From Streptomyces venezuelae (lineage in GTDB: Bacteria; Actinomycetota; Actinomycetes; Streptomycetales; Streptomycetaceae): a stretch of DNA of 64,000 nucleotides. Made by a program: the position numbers and the translations under genes. Position 1 is the first letter of the stretch. The number at the start of each line of letters is the position of its first letter. The notes under the pieces are model-generated. The model worked only from the letters and a program-made list of their open reading frames with translations, made no database searches and was not told where the DNA came from. The stretch covers positions 4,385,501 through 4,449,500 of the forward strand of contig NZ_CP029190.1 in the NCBI RefSeq assembly GCF_008642295.1, in the 5' to 3' direction. Shown in pieces: positions 45,808 to 55,071 of the stretch.

Positions 45808-46161
45808 TTACTTCCAGAGGACGGCGATAAAGATGTTGAGCACGGTCAGTCCGCCGACCGCCCCGAACAGCGCCTTGTCCACCTTCTCCTCGTCCCGCTT
45901 GACGTAGACCAGCGCGAGGATGACGAACAGGACGGCCAGCTTCACGCCGATCTTGATGTGGTTGAGGCCACCGCCGTCCATCTCCCGGAAGCCGACCAGC
46001 AGCACGCCCGTGACCAGCATGGTGAGCGCCCCGTGCAGCATCGCCGGCGTGAACCGGGCGGTGCCCGCACCGATCGCCTTCATCTGGGTCAGGAAGCCGC
46101 CCAGCAGCGCGGCGATACCGATGATGTGCAGGCCGACGAAGAAGTTGATCAATATGTCCAT
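45808..46161 (-). CDS. Small four-helix membrane protein, unknown function
   Basis: 117 residues, nearly all membrane: four helices starting with LINFFVGLHIIGIAALLGGF, then LTMLVTGVLLVG, IGVKLAVLFVILALVYVK and the C-terminal LFGAVGGLTVLNIFIAVLWK. His residues in LHIIG and LNHIK could be functional. I do not recognise a named family. ATG at 46161; it lies upstream of and on the same strand as the NlpC/P60 gene and is divergent from pcrA. Confidence 0.77.
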   Translation of the reverse strand: MDILINFFVGLHIIGIAALLGGFLTQMKAIGAGTARFTPAMLHGALTMLVTGVLLVGFREMDGGGLNHIKIGVKLAVLFVILALVYVKRDEEKVDKALFGAVGGLTVLNIFIAVLWK

Positions 46162-46245
46162 GTTGTGAGGGTACGGGTCGCGGGTATGGCGAGATCCGGC
46201 GGGGGCGGCCCCACTGTCGGCGCGGAGCTCTAGACTCGGATGGCG

Positions 46246-48726
46246 ATGAGCAGCCTCTTTGACGACAGTTTCCTGGCGGACCTCACCCCCTCCGAGGAGG
46301 AGCCGCCCCCGCCGCCCGAGGAGTACGCCCCGGAAGCCGGCGCGGACGACCTCTTCGGAGGGCACTTCGACGCGCCCATGACCGGGGACCGCTACTACCG
46401 GGACGGGGCCCCGAAGCCCGTCATCGACCCGGCGGCCCTGCTGGACGGGCTGAACGAACAGCAGCGCGCCGCCGTGGTGCACGCGGGCTCACCCCTGCTC
46501 ATCGTGGCCGGCGCCGGTTCCGGCAAGACCCGGGTGCTCACCCACCGCATCGGGCACCTGCTGGCCGCCCGCAACGTCCACCCCGGCCAGATCCTCGCGA
46601 TCACCTTCACCAACAAGGCCGCCGGTGAGATGAAGGAGCGCGTCGAAGGCCTGGTTGGCCCGCGTGCGAACGCCATGTGGGTGTCCACCTTCCACAGCGC
46701 CTGCGTCCGCATCCTGCGGCGCGAGTCCAAGCGGCTCGGCTTCACCTCCTCCTTCTCGATCTACGACGCGGCCGACTCCAAGCGCCTGATGGCCCTGGTC
46801 TGCCGCGATCTCGACCTCGACCCGAAGCGGTTCCCGCCGAAGTCCTTCAGCGCCAAGATCTCGAACCTGAAGAACGAGCTGATCGACGAGGACGCCTTCG
46901 CCGGGCAGGCCGCGGACGGGTTCGAGAAGACCCTCGCCCAGGCCTACGCCATGTACCAGGCACGGCTGCGCGAGGCCAACGCGCTCGACTTCGACGACAT
47001 CATCATGACCACGGTGCACCTGCTCCAGGCCTTCCCCGATGTCGCCGAGCACTACCGGCGCCGCTTCCGGCACGTCCTGGTCGACGAGTACCAGGACACC
47101 AACCACGCCCAGTACACGCTCGTGCGCGAGCTGGTCGGGCCGGGCTACCCGGACCTGCCGCCGGCCGAGCTGTGCGTGGTGGGCGACGCCGACCAGTCGA
47201 TCTACGCCTTCCGCGGCGCGACCATCCGCAACATCCTCCAGTTCGAGGAGGACTACAAGGACGCGACGACGATCCTGCTGGAGCAGAACTACCGCTCCAC
47301 CCAGACGATCCTCTCCGCGGCCAATGCGGTCATCGAGCGCAACGAGAACCGCCGCGCCAAGAACCTGTGGACCGAGGCCGGCTCCGGCGCCGGGATCACC
47401 GGCTATGTCGCGGACACCGAACACGACGAGGCGCAGTTCGTCGCCGACGAGATCGACCGGCTGACGGACGCGGGCGACGCGAAGGCCGGGGACGTCGCGA
47501 TCTTCTACCGGACGAACGCGCAGTCGCGTGTCTTCGAGGAGATCTTCATCCGGGTCGGCCTGCCCTACAAGGTCGTCGGCGGCGTCCGCTTCTACGAGCG
47601 CAAGGAGGTCCGGGACGTCCTGGCCTACCTCCGGGTGCTGGCCAACCCCGAGGACAACGTCCCGCTGCGCCGGATCCTCAATGTGCCCAAGCGGGGCATC
47701 GGCGAGCGCGCCGAAGCGATGATCGACGCGCTGGCGCTCCGCGAGAAGATCACCTTCCCGCAGGCGCTGCGCCGGGTGGACGAGGCGTACGGCATGGCGG
47801 CCCGCTCCACCAACGCGGTCAAGCGGTTCAACGTCCTGATGGAGGAGCTCCGTACGATCGTCGACTCCGGCGCCGGCCCGGCGGTGGTGCTGGAGGCGGT
47901 CCTGGAGCGGACCGGATACCTGGCCGAGCTGCAGGCCTCCACCGACCCGCAGGACGAGACGCGGATCGAGAACCTCCAGGAACTCGCCGCCGTGGCGCTC
48001 GAGTTCGAGCAGGCCCGCGGCGAGGACTCGGCGACCCCTGGCACGCTCGCCGAGTTCCTGGAGCAGGTCGCCCTGGTCGCCGACTCCGACCAGATCCCGG
48101 ACGAGGACACGGAAGGCACCGGAGTCATCACCCTGATGACCCTGCACACCGCCAAGGGCCTGGAGTTCCCGGTGGTCTTCCTGACCGGCATGGAGGACGG
48201 GGTCTTCCCGCACATGCGGGCACTGGGCCAGACCAAGGAGCTGGAGGAGGAGCGGCGGCTCGCCTACGTCGGCATCACCCGGGCCCGCGAGCGGCTCTAC
48301 CTGACCCGCTCCAGCATGCGCAGCGCCTGGGGGACCCCCTCCTACAACCCGCCCTCGCGGTTCCTGGAGGAGATCCCAGACCAGTACCTGTCATGGAAGC
48401 GGACCGGACCGGCGCAGAAGCCCGCCGGGCCGATCTCGGGCGCGCGGGGTGCGGGGAAGTCCTCGTCCTCGTTCGGGACCTCGCCGGAGGCGTTCCTGTC
48501 GTCCTCGAGGACCAAGTCGGGACCGTCCGGCTTCGCGACCCGGCGGGCCGCCGACAAGCCGGTGATCTCGCTGGCGGTGGGGGACCGGGTCACCCACGAC
48601 CAGTTCGGCCTGGGCACGGTCATGGAGGTCCGGGGAGCCGGCGCGGACGCACAGGCCACCATCGACTTCGGAGACGCCAAGCCGAAGCGGCTGCTGCTGC
48701 GCTACGCACCGGTCGAGAAGCTCTGA
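46246..48726 (+). CDS. pcrA: ATP-dependent DNA helicase PcrA (UvrD family)
   Basis: 826 residues. SF1A helicase motifs in order: Q-motif LNEQQRAAVVH, motif I AGAGSGKTRVLTHRI, Ia ITFTNKAAGEMKERV, II VDEYQDTN, III GDADQSIYAFRGA, IV-VI further on (VITLMTLHTAKGLEFPVVFL, EERRLAYVGITRARERL). The C-terminus (DRVTHDQFGLGTVMEVRG) is the Tudor-like tail that binds RNA polymerase in PcrA. It unwinds DNA in repair and replication restart. A TAGACT box lies 9 bases before ATG 46246, so translation is probably leaderless from there; ATG 46240 is the alternative. Confidence 0.95.
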   Translation: MSSLFDDSFLADLTPSEEEPPPPPEEYAPEAGADDLFGGHFDAPMTGDRYYRDGAPKPVIDPAALLDGLNEQQRAAVVHAGSPLLIVAGAGSGKTRVLTHRIGHLLAARNVHPGQILAITFTNKAAGEMKERVEGLVGPRANAMWVSTFHSACVRILRRESKRLGFTSSFSIYDAADSKRLMALVCRDLDLDPKRFPPKSFSAKISNLKNELIDEDAFAGQAADGFEKTLAQAYAMYQARLREANALDFDDIIMTTVHLLQAFPDVAEHYRRRFRHVLVDEYQDTNHAQYTLVRELVGPGYPDLPPAELCVVGDADQSIYAFRGATIRNILQFEEDYKDATTILLEQNYRSTQTILSAANAVIERNENRRAKNLWTEAGSGAGITGYVADTEHDEAQFVADEIDRLTDAGDAKAGDVAIFYRTNAQSRVFEEIFIRVGLPYKVVGGVRFYERKEVRDVLAYLRVLANPEDNVPLRRILNVPKRGIGERAEAMIDALALREKITFPQALRRVDEAYGMAARSTNAVKRFNVLMEELRTIVDSGAGPAVVLEAVLERTGYLAELQASTDPQDETRIENLQELAAVALEFEQARGEDSATPGTLAEFLEQVALVADSDQIPDEDTEGTGVITLMTLHTAKGLEFPVVFLTGMEDGVFPHMRALGQTKELEEERRLAYVGITRARERLYLTRSSMRSAWGTPSYNPPSRFLEEIPDQYLSWKRTGPAQKPAGPISGARGAGKSSSSFGTSPEAFLSSSRTKSGPSGFATRRAADKPVISLAVGDRVTHDQFGLGTVMEVRGAGADAQATIDFGDAKPKRLLLRYAPVEKL

Positions 48727-48732
48727 ACCGCA

Positions 48733-48758
48733 CCCGGGACGGCCGCGGCCGTCCCGGG
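48733..48758. terminator. Palindromic terminator between pcrA and the convergent M23 gene
   Basis: 26-base perfect palindrome centred on CCGCGG, 6 bases after the pcrA stop; strong GC stem without a T-tract. Probably used in both directions. Confidence 0.72.
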
Positions 48759-48778
48759 ATTCAGTGGGGTCAGTGGGG

Positions 48779-50272
48779 TCAGTTCGGGTTGAGGCCGTGG
48801 CTGCGGAGCCAGGAGCTGGGGTCGATCGCCGCCCCGCCGCCGGGCCGTACCTCGAAGTGGAGGTGCGGGCCGGTGGAGTTGCCCGAGTTGCCGGAGTACG
48901 CGATGACGTCCCCGGCCTTGACCTTGCCGGACCGGATCTTGGTGCTGCTGAGGTGGCAGTACCAGGTCTCGGTGCCGTCGGGCGAGGTCACTATGGCCAT
49001 ATTGCCGTAGGCGCTGTTGTACTGCGTGCGCACGGTGCCGTCGGTGGCGGCCATGACCGGGGTGCCGTAGGAGACCGGGAAGTCGATGCCGGTGTGCACG
49101 GACATCCACATGCCGCCGGACTGGCCGTAGCCGGCGCTCAGGCCGTGCTGTTTGACCGGGAGCGCGAACTTGGGGCGCAGGGCCTCCTTGCGGGCCGCTT
49201 CCTCCGCCCGCTTCTTGCGCTCCTCGTCCTGGCGCACCTTCAGGTCGATGCGCTCCTGGGTGCGGCTCGCGCGGTCCGCGAAGTCACCGGCGTCGGCGCT
49301 GAGGGCGGCGAGCTGGGTGTCGAGCTTGTTGTTCGCGGCCACCGGCTTGACGGAGGACGGGTCGGGCGCGGTGGCCGTGGTGATCTGCTCGTCGGCCTTC
49401 TCCTCGCCGCCGGTGAGACCTCCCACGGAGGCGGCGGCGACACCCGCGACACCCATCACGCACACGGAGGGCACGGCCACGGTCAGCAGGGCGGAACGCT
49501 TCGCCGGGTTCCGGCGCCGACTTGCGCCGGCGGACTTGCCGGCGGCGCGGCGCGCGGAGCGCGGCACGGAGGCCGCTTCCGGGGCCGACGGCTGCTGCGG
49601 CATGGTCTGGGTCTCGGCGCCGTGCAGTGCTGCGTCGGGCGCGTCCGGTGCCTCGGCCTCTGCCTCGGCCGGTTCCGCCGGCTCCGGTGCGATGACCTCG
49701 AATACGGCGGTCGGGGTGGGGGTCGGGGCGGATGCCTCGGGGGTGGCCTCGGCCGCCGGATAACCGGCCTGCGGCTGCTGCTCGTACGCGTAGGCCTGCG
49801 GCTGCTGCTCGTACTCGTACTCCTGCTCGTACGTGTACTGCTGGGGCAGTTCCTCCTGCGCGACCGTGTTCCAGGCGGTGGCGTCGTACGCGCCGGTCTC
49901 GAGGCCGGCCGTGGTGCCGTACCCGGGCATCGCCCAGTGGCCGGTCTGCTCGGCCGTGGTGGTGTCGTAGCCGAAGGAGGTCTGCTGGTACTCGGCCGCG
50001 TACCACTGGCCGGTGGCGGTGGTGTCCTGCGGAACCGGCTGCGCGGGGATGCCCGCGGACCAGGCGGTCGTGTCGTAACTGCCGGTCGCGTCGTAGGTGG
50101 CCGTGGGCTCGTAGGACGCGGAGGCGTAGGAGGTGAATCCGCCCGTGTAGTCGTATCCCTGAGCCTGCGTTTCAAAGGAACCGTAGGGCAGGTCACCAGC
50201 GAAAGTGGTGGTGGAAAGGCCGTCATACCCAGGGTCCGGGTACTGGCCCGACGAGGGGCGGTCGTTCACCAA
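48779..50272 (-). CDS. M23 (LytM-type) metallopeptidase with long Tyr/Gln-rich cytoplasmic head
   Basis: 497 residues. Residues 1-245 are Tyr/Gln/Thr/Ala/Pro-rich and probably disordered. One membrane helix (~258-290; TVAVPSVCVMGVAGVAAASV) and a coiled coil (~320-370) follow, then an M23 domain with Zn ligands in SVHTGIDFPV (HxxxD) and HLHFE. It should cleave peptidoglycan cross-bridges from outside the membrane. GTG start with ribosome site AGAGAAG. A lipase gene lies 217 bases upstream on the same strand; that gap has a 7-bp hairpin (50308-50328) and no riboswitch that I can recognise. Confidence 0.9.
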   Translation of the reverse strand: MVNDRPSSGQYPDPGYDGLSTTTFAGDLPYGSFETQAQGYDYTGGFTSYASASYEPTATYDATGSYDTTAWSAGIPAQPVPQDTTATGQWYAAEYQQTSFGYDTTTAEQTGHWAMPGYGTTAGLETGAYDATAWNTVAQEELPQQYTYEQEYEYEQQPQAYAYEQQPQAGYPAAEATPEASAPTPTPTAVFEVIAPEPAEPAEAEAEAPDAPDAALHGAETQTMPQQPSAPEAASVPRSARRAAGKSAGASRRRNPAKRSALLTVAVPSVCVMGVAGVAAASVGGLTGGEEKADEQITTATAPDPSSVKPVAANNKLDTQLAALSADAGDFADRASRTQERIDLKVRQDEERKKRAEEAARKEALRPKFALPVKQHGLSAGYGQSGGMWMSVHTGIDFPVSYGTPVMAATDGTVRTQYNSAYGNMAIVTSPDGTETWYCHLSSTKIRSGKVKAGDVIAYSGNSGNSTGPHLHFEVRPGGGAAIDPSSWLRSHGLNPN

Positions 50273-50489
50273 CTTCTCTTTCGCCTCGGCAGTGGGGGCC
50301 TGGGTGGCCGGGGAAGCGGAATCCCCGGAGGAGAGCAGTGGCGTGACTGTACCCGGCGGTTCGTGGCGTCGACAATCTTCGAGGGGCTTTGACCTCTCAG
50401 GAACCGGGCATTCGGCCGTCTTTCGGTCGCACCATCACAGACCCTTGGCCTTGAGTTCGAAATCCGTTCGACTTCGGGTGGGTTCCGGT

Positions 50490-51296
50490 TCATGCGACGG
50501 ACGCGGCTCCCGAAGCGTCTTCGGGGGCCTCCCGAACCGCCTGGACCAGGCCGTCCAGAGCACGGCGGACCGCCGCGATGACCGCCGGGTGCGCCGGCAG
50601 CGCCAGATGTCCGATCCCGGTCACCTGCACGTTCTCCACGAGAAGGTCGGGATGCTCCAGACGGGCCGCGTGGACCGGGGCCATCAGCGCGTCGAACTCG
50701 CTCCAGAACGCGACGAACCGGGTCCGGCAGCCGGGTGCCGGCGCCGCCAGCTCCGCCATCACCTCGGAGTCCGGCCGCATCTGCCGGACCACCGGGTGCG
50801 CGTCCATGAACGGGACGACGGTCGTTCCGGAATGCGGGGTGCCCAGCGTGACCAGGGTGCGCACCCGGGCGTCCCCGCCGAGGCGCTGCACGTAGTAGCG
50901 GGCGACCAGGCCGCCGAGGCTGTGCCCCACCAGGTCCAGCCGCTCCTGTCCGGTCCGCGCGCACAGCTCCTCGACCCGGCGGCCCAGCAGCCGGGCCGCC
51001 GCCCGCAGATCGCAGGTGAACGGCGAGTAGTTGTACGCCTCCACCCGGCGCCGGCCGTCCGCGCCGAGGGCGCGGCGCAGCAGCACGAAGACGGACCGGT
51101 TGTCGCCGAACCCGTGCAGCAGCAGTACGGGGGGCCGCGCATCGCAGTCCTTGCCCGGGGGAGCGGTGCGCTCCTGGGTGATCCCGGTCGGGTAGAGCAC
51201 CAGGTGGCCGGCCAGCACCACCAGCTCCAGCACGACTGCGCGCAGCGCACCGGCGGACCGGGGCGCGGGCCCGGAAGGTACGAGTGACAGCCCCAT
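50490..51296 (-). CDS. Secreted or membrane-tethered lipase/esterase (alpha/beta hydrolase)
   Basis: 268 residues. An N-terminal hydrophobic segment ([20 protein letters not shown]) may anchor the protein. Oxyanion-hole motif [11 protein letters not shown], nucleophile elbow [16 protein letters not shown], and late His in [20 protein letters not shown] is typical of triacylglycerol lipases of the LipA/EstA group. The ATG at 51296 has a strong ribosome site GGGGGAGGG; an upstream in-frame extension has none. Substrate unknown. Confidence 0.88.
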   Translation of the reverse strand: MGLSLVPSGPAPRSAGALRAVVLELVVLAGHLVLYPTGITQERTAPPGKDCDARPPVLLLHGFGDNRSVFVLLRRALGADGRRRVEAYNYSPFTCDLRAAARLLGRRVEELCARTGQERLDLVGHSLGGLVARYYVQRLGGDARVRTLVTLGTPHSGTTVVPFMDAHPVVRQMRPDSEVMAELAAPAPGCRTRFVAFWSEFDALMAPVHAARLEHPDLLVENVQVTGIGHLALPAHPAVIAAVRRALDGLVQAVREAPEDASGAASVA

Positions 51297-51468
51297 CCGA
51301 CGCCCTCCCCCGATGCGTCGGCAGCGCCGCCGTGCCGTGCGGCTGTCGGCACGGAGGCGCTGCACCCCGTACGGTGCTTTGCTCTGTGATTTCCCCCTCG
51401 TGGTTGACCGCGAAACGGTGTCGTGCGGGATGCTGTACTTAACGTTCGTTCACTCGGGAGGCAGTGCG

Positions 51469-51876
51469 ATGGGTGTGACCGGTCCGATCCGTGTGGTGGT
51501 GGCCAAGCCGGGTCTCGACGGCCACGACCGCGGCGCAAAGGTGATCGCGCGTGCGCTGCGCGATGCGGGGATGGAGGTCATCTACACGGGCCTGCACCAG
51601 ACTCCGGAGCAGATCGTCGACACGGCCATTCAGGAGGACGCGGACGCCATCGGGCTGTCCATCCTGTCGGGCGCGCACAACACGCTGTTCGCCAAGGTGC
51701 TGGAGCTCCTGAAGGAGCGCGATGCCGAGGACATCAAGGTGTTCGGCGGCGGCATCATCCCGGAGGCGGACATCGCTCCGCTGAAGGAGAAGGGCGTGGC
51801 GGAGATCTTCACCCCGGGCGCGACGACGACCTCGATCGTGGACTGGGTCCGCGCGAACGTCCGCTCCGCGGTCTGA
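51469..51876 (+). CDS. icmB: Isobutyryl-CoA mutase small (B12-binding) subunit
   Basis: 135 residues, a single cobalamin-binding domain. The cobalt-ligand His is in [13 protein letters not shown] (DxHxxG), followed by the SILSGAHNT and [10 protein letters not shown] motifs of the base-off/His-on pocket. Length and sequence match stand-alone IcmB of Streptomyces, which pairs with a separately encoded large subunit IcmA to interconvert isobutyryl- and butyryl-CoA. The large subunit is not in this window. ATG at 51469 with ribosome site GGGAGG. Upstream TTAACGTTCGTT (51439-51450) resembles a TetR-family half-site. Confidence 0.88.
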   Translation: MGVTGPIRVVVAKPGLDGHDRGAKVIARALRDAGMEVIYTGLHQTPEQIVDTAIQEDADAIGLSILSGAHNTLFAKVLELLKERDAEDIKVFGGGIIPEADIAPLKEKGVAEIFTPGATTTSIVDWVRANVRSAV

Positions 51877-51899
51877 CCCGGAGCCGGCGGGACCCCGGG

Positions 51900-51918
51900 C
51901 CGGGGCGGAGCGCCCCGG
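51900..51918. terminator. Hairpin between icmB and the convergent DUF5691 gene
   Basis: CCGGGGCG / CGCCCCGG with a 3-base loop, 23 bases after the icmB stop. Bidirectional use is likely. Confidence 0.6.
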
Positions 51919-51927
51919 TTCCCGGGC

Positions 51928-53496
51928 TCAGGCGGGGGCGGTCAGTTCGGTGAGCATGGCCGCCCGCATCCGCAGGGTGGCCACCAGCCGCTGGAACGCC
52001 TCCGCCCAGTACGCCTCCGCCCCGGCCGCCGCCTCCGCTTCCGCAGGCTCCGGCCGCCGCTCCGCGGCCACCGCCTCCAGCCGCCCCGCCTCCGCCGGAT
52101 CCAGGCAGCGCTCCGCCAGCCCCATCACCCCGCTGAAGCTCCACGGGTAGCTGCCCGCATCCCGCGCCGCCTCCAGCGCGTCCACCACGGCCCGCCCCAG
52201 CTCCCCGGCCCAGGGAACCGCGCACACCCCGAGCAGCTGGAACGCCTCCGAGAGGCCGTGCGCCCGGATGAACTCCGCCACCCAGGCGGCCCGTTCCTCC
52301 TGGGTCAGGGTCTCCAGCAGCTTCGCCCGCTCCGCCAGCGAGGCCGTGCCCGGGCCCGCGGCCGGCGGATCGGTGGCCGCGCCCAGCAGGGCCTTGGACC
52401 ACTCCGGGTTCCGCTGCCGGACCGCGGCCCGGCACCAGGCGGCATGCAGTTCCTCCGCCCAGCCCTCGGCGACCGGTACGGCCACGATCTCCGCCGGGCC
52501 CAGCCCGCCGAACCGGTCCCGCCAGCAGGCCAGCGGCGCCGCCTCCACCAGCTGGCCCAGCCACCAGGCGCGCTCCCCGCGGCCGGCCGGCGGGCGGCGG
52601 ACCACCCCGTCGCGCTCCATCCCCTGATCGCACTCGGCGGGCGGGGTCACCCCCTCCGGGCCCACACAGGCCAGCGCCCGCTCCGCCATCCGCCCGGCCA
52701 GCGCGGACCCGGGCAGCGCCGACAGCAACTCCGCCGCCACCGCCCGCACATTGCGGCTCCGGTCGCCCAGCGCCCGTTCCAGGAACGGCTCGTCCTGCTG
52801 GGACAGCCCCGCCCGCAGCGAGTCCAGGAACATCAGCCGGTCCTCGGCCCGCTCGGTGGCCCAGGTGGTCGAGAGCAGCGCCAGGGCCGCCGCCGGCTGC
52901 GCCGCCCGTACGGCACCCAGCAGGGCCACCCGCTCCGCGAACAGCCCCTCCTCCCACAGCCGGGCCACCCCCTCCCGGTCCCCGGGGTCCGGGAGTTCCG
53001 CTCCGCCCGCCCCGCTGCGCAGGGCGAACCGCCAGTCCGGGTTCAGCCGGGCCAGCCAGTGCCCCCGGGGGCCGGCCAGGGCCAGCGCCTGGGGCCGCAG
53101 GTCGGTCCGCGCCCGGGCCGCGTCCAGCAGGGCCGGCAGCTGAGCGGCCGGCGCCCGGTACCCGTGCCGGGCGGCGGCGGCCAGCCACTGCGGGAGCAGC
53201 TCGGTCAGGTCCGGCGCCGAGCCCCGCCGGCCGCCCCCGGCCCCCGCCCGGCCGGCGAGCAGCTGGGCCAGCCGCCGCCGGGCCGGCTCGGGCGGCTCCG
53301 GCCGCGGATCGGGTGCCGCCGGTTCCGGTCGCGGGCCGGCCTCCGCCGGCCGCAGCCCGGCCCGGCGCCGCAGCGCCTGCACCGCGGCGGCGTCCAGCAG
53401 CGCCTCGGGCGTACCGCCCTGTCTCCGGTCGGTGCCGAGCAGCGCGGTGCCGACCAGCTCCTCCCAGTCCCCGTAACCGTCCCCGTACCCGTTCAC
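51928..53496 (-). CDS. DUF5691 family protein, member of the MoxR/VWA locus
   Basis: 522 residues, soluble, with no signal peptide. GTALLGTDRR near the N-terminus, WLARLNPDWRF and repeated helical pairs (for example RNVRAVAAELLSALPGSALA) suggest a HEAT/ARM-like helical scaffold. I recall this protein next to SWIM, MoxR-AAA, DUF5682 and VWA genes in many actinobacteria and proteobacteria; its function is unknown. GTG start with ribosome site GGGGAGGG, 78 bases downstream of the SWIM gene, so the two probably share a transcript. Confidence 0.82.
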   Translation of the reverse strand: MNGYGDGYGDWEELVGTALLGTDRRQGGTPEALLDAAAVQALRRRAGLRPAEAGPRPEPAAPDPRPEPPEPARRRLAQLLAGRAGAGGGRRGSAPDLTELLPQWLAAAARHGYRAPAAQLPALLDAARARTDLRPQALALAGPRGHWLARLNPDWRFALRSGAGGAELPDPGDREGVARLWEEGLFAERVALLGAVRAAQPAAALALLSTTWATERAEDRLMFLDSLRAGLSQQDEPFLERALGDRSRNVRAVAAELLSALPGSALAGRMAERALACVGPEGVTPPAECDQGMERDGVVRRPPAGRGERAWWLGQLVEAAPLACWRDRFGGLGPAEIVAVPVAEGWAEELHAAWCRAAVRQRNPEWSKALLGAATDPPAAGPGTASLAERAKLLETLTQEERAAWVAEFIRAHGLSEAFQLLGVCAVPWAGELGRAVVDALEAARDAGSYPWSFSGVMGLAERCLDPAEAGRLEAVAAERRPEPAEAEAAAGAEAYWAEAFQRLVATLRMRAAMLTELTAPA

Positions 53497-53574
53497 AAGT
53501 CCCTCCCCGTCCGTGTGCGGCTAATCCGCTGTATGTGTCGTATGTGTGGTGTCAGGTCGCGTGGTTGTCGTTGC

Positions 53575-54936
53575 TCACGACAGCGATACCGGCTCCCCCG
53601 TCCCCATATCCGTGTCCGCCTGTGTCTCCGTCTGCCAGGCCGTCAGCGGCACGAAGCCGCGATGGCCGCACTCTCCGAACACCGTCACCGGCCCGCCGCC
53701 CGACAGCGCGGCCAGCTGCCACAGACCGGCCCCGGCCCGCCCGCCGCCGGTCCGCACCGGCAGCGCGTCCTTCCCGTCCGCATCGGCCAGCTGCCAGCCC
53801 AGCTCCCCGGGTATCGGCACCACCGGTCCCAGCACCACCGGCCAGGAATCCAGCCAGGGGTCCTCCCGGAGGGCGGTGCCGTACTCCTCCAGCGCGGCGC
53901 CCGCGCTCATCCCGGCCGGCGGCCGGGAGTGCGGGGCGGGTGCCGCGAACCGGTCGCCGAGATCGGCCCGGAGGCCGGCCGAGCCCGGCCGGAACCGGGC
54001 CTCCGCCTCCAGTACCAGGCCCACCGGCAGGGCCAGTTGGGGCGGGCGGCCGGGCGGCCCGTAATCCATCACCAGGGCCTTGCGGTCGCCCTCCAGGCCC
54101 TGGAGCCAGATCCGCCGGGTGGTCAGCCGGCCGTCCGCGGAGACCGAGTCGTACTGCGCGAGGACCAGCCAGCGGTCCCGCACCGCAGCCGCCCCCTCCG
54201 CGGCTGCGGGCAGTCCCACTCTGGTCCGCACGGTGGCGGCCAGCGGCTCCGGCAGCCCGGCCGCCCCCAGCCAGGCCCGGTCCAGCAGGTGCAGCAGCGC
54301 GCACTCCTCCAGCATCCGGCCCGGCCAGCCCGCGCCGGAGCTGGGGATCGTCCCCAACTCCCGGACCCGGGCGGCCAGTCCGGGCGCCTGGGCGTCGACC
54401 ATCCGGGCCGCCGTCTCCTCCCACACGCCGTATCCCGCCTGCTCCTGTCCGGCCAGTCCGGCGCGCAGCAGATCGGCGAGCCGCCGCTCCAGTTCGGTGA
54501 CCCCCGCCCCGATCCGGCCGGCCCGCCGCTCGGCGCGCCTGCGCGCGGCCTCCGCGTCCGCCGGTGCGGCCGGTGCGGACCGGGCGGCGGCCTTCTCCGC
54601 CCGCTTGGCCAGCCATTCCGCGGCCCAGTCCGGGGCCTCGGCGGGCTCGCCCAGCCCCTCCGCCGCCCAGAGCAGCAGCAGTCCCAGCGCGTGCTTGCAC
54701 GGGAACTTCCGGCTCGGGCAGGAGCAGGTGTACGCCGGCCCGGTCAGGTCCACGACCGTGCGGTACGGCTTGCTGCCGCTGCCCTTGCACCACCCCCACA
54801 CCGCACCGGAAGCGGAACCTCCGGTCTGCGACCACGGACCCGCTCCGCCGAGCTTGCCTCCCGCCTTGCGTGATGCATCGTCAGGAGCCAGAGCCAGTAC
54901 CTGTTCCGCTGTCCAGCGGACCTGCTGCTCAGTCAT
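53575..54936 (-). CDS. SWIM zinc-finger protein of the MoxR/VWA locus (YehQ-like)
   Basis: 453 residues. The SWIM motif CxCx(n)CxH is CSCPSRKFPCKH at about residues 70-81, preceded by the usual strand TVVDLTGPAYT. SWIM domains bind Zn and nucleic acid or protein. The rest is a helical linker and a mixed alpha-beta C-terminal domain (WLVLAQYDSVSADGRLTTRR, WLDSWPVVLGPVVPIPG). The ATG at 54936 lies 7 bases after a TACGGT -10 box, so the message should be leaderless. The promoter carries a TTGTCAGTG element. Divergent from the AAA gene. Confidence 0.87.
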   Translation of the reverse strand: MTEQQVRWTAEQVLALAPDDASRKAGGKLGGAGPWSQTGGSASGAVWGWCKGSGSKPYRTVVDLTGPAYTCSCPSRKFPCKHALGLLLLWAAEGLGEPAEAPDWAAEWLAKRAEKAAARSAPAAPADAEAARRRAERRAGRIGAGVTELERRLADLLRAGLAGQEQAGYGVWEETAARMVDAQAPGLAARVRELGTIPSSGAGWPGRMLEECALLHLLDRAWLGAAGLPEPLAATVRTRVGLPAAAEGAAAVRDRWLVLAQYDSVSADGRLTTRRIWLQGLEGDRKALVMDYGPPGRPPQLALPVGLVLEAEARFRPGSAGLRADLGDRFAAPAPHSRPPAGMSAGAALEEYGTALREDPWLDSWPVVLGPVVPIPGELGWQLADADGKDALPVRTGGGRAGAGLWQLAALSGGGPVTVFGECGHRGFVPLTAWQTETQADTDMGTGEPVSLS

Positions 54937-54943
54937 GGAAACC

Positions 54944-54966
54944 ACCGTAGAGATCCCCACTGACAA
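54944..54966 (-). promoter_or_regulatory. PafBC/RecA-NDp-type promoter of the SWIM gene
   Basis: On the minus strand: TTGTCAGTG (54966-54958), 8 bases, TACGGT (54949-54944). This equals the DNA-damage promoter pattern TTGTCRGTG-N8-TANNNT known from mycobacterial recA and other PafBC targets. The start point would fall at or next to the SWIM ATG. Confidence 0.78.
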
Positions 54967-55003
54967 TCGCTCTGACCTGCAACGACGTTGGGAGCGAGGG
55001 GCG

Positions 55004-55026
55004 TTGTCAGTGGGGTGGTGCACGGT
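55004..55026 (+). promoter_or_regulatory. PafBC/RecA-NDp-type promoter of the MoxR operon
   Basis: TTGTCAGTG (55004-55012), 8 bases, CACGGT (55021-55026). The first element is perfect; the -10 has C in place of the initial T. With the minus-strand copy it forms a 12-bp inverted repeat (CCCCACTGACAA 54955-54966, TTGTCAGTGGGG 55004-55015) with 37 bases between. The transcript would have a leader of about 40 bases containing a GGAGGGGG ribosome site. Confidence 0.68.
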
Positions 55027-55071
55027 GGTGGACAGCAGCCGGAAAGGGCTGCCGAGTCCGGAGGGGGACCC

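Noticed and set aside
46162..46245. PafBC motif upstream of pcrA
   Set aside because: CACTGTCGGC occurs here but not TTGTC with the N8-TANNNT spacing, so the damage promoter is not supported for pcrA.
50273..50489. c-di-AMP (ydaO) riboswitch before the M23 peptidase
   Set aside because: These riboswitches often precede Streptomyces wall hydrolases, but the conserved GTCAGCTAACC segment and G-rich core are absent here and upstream of the NlpC/P60 gene.
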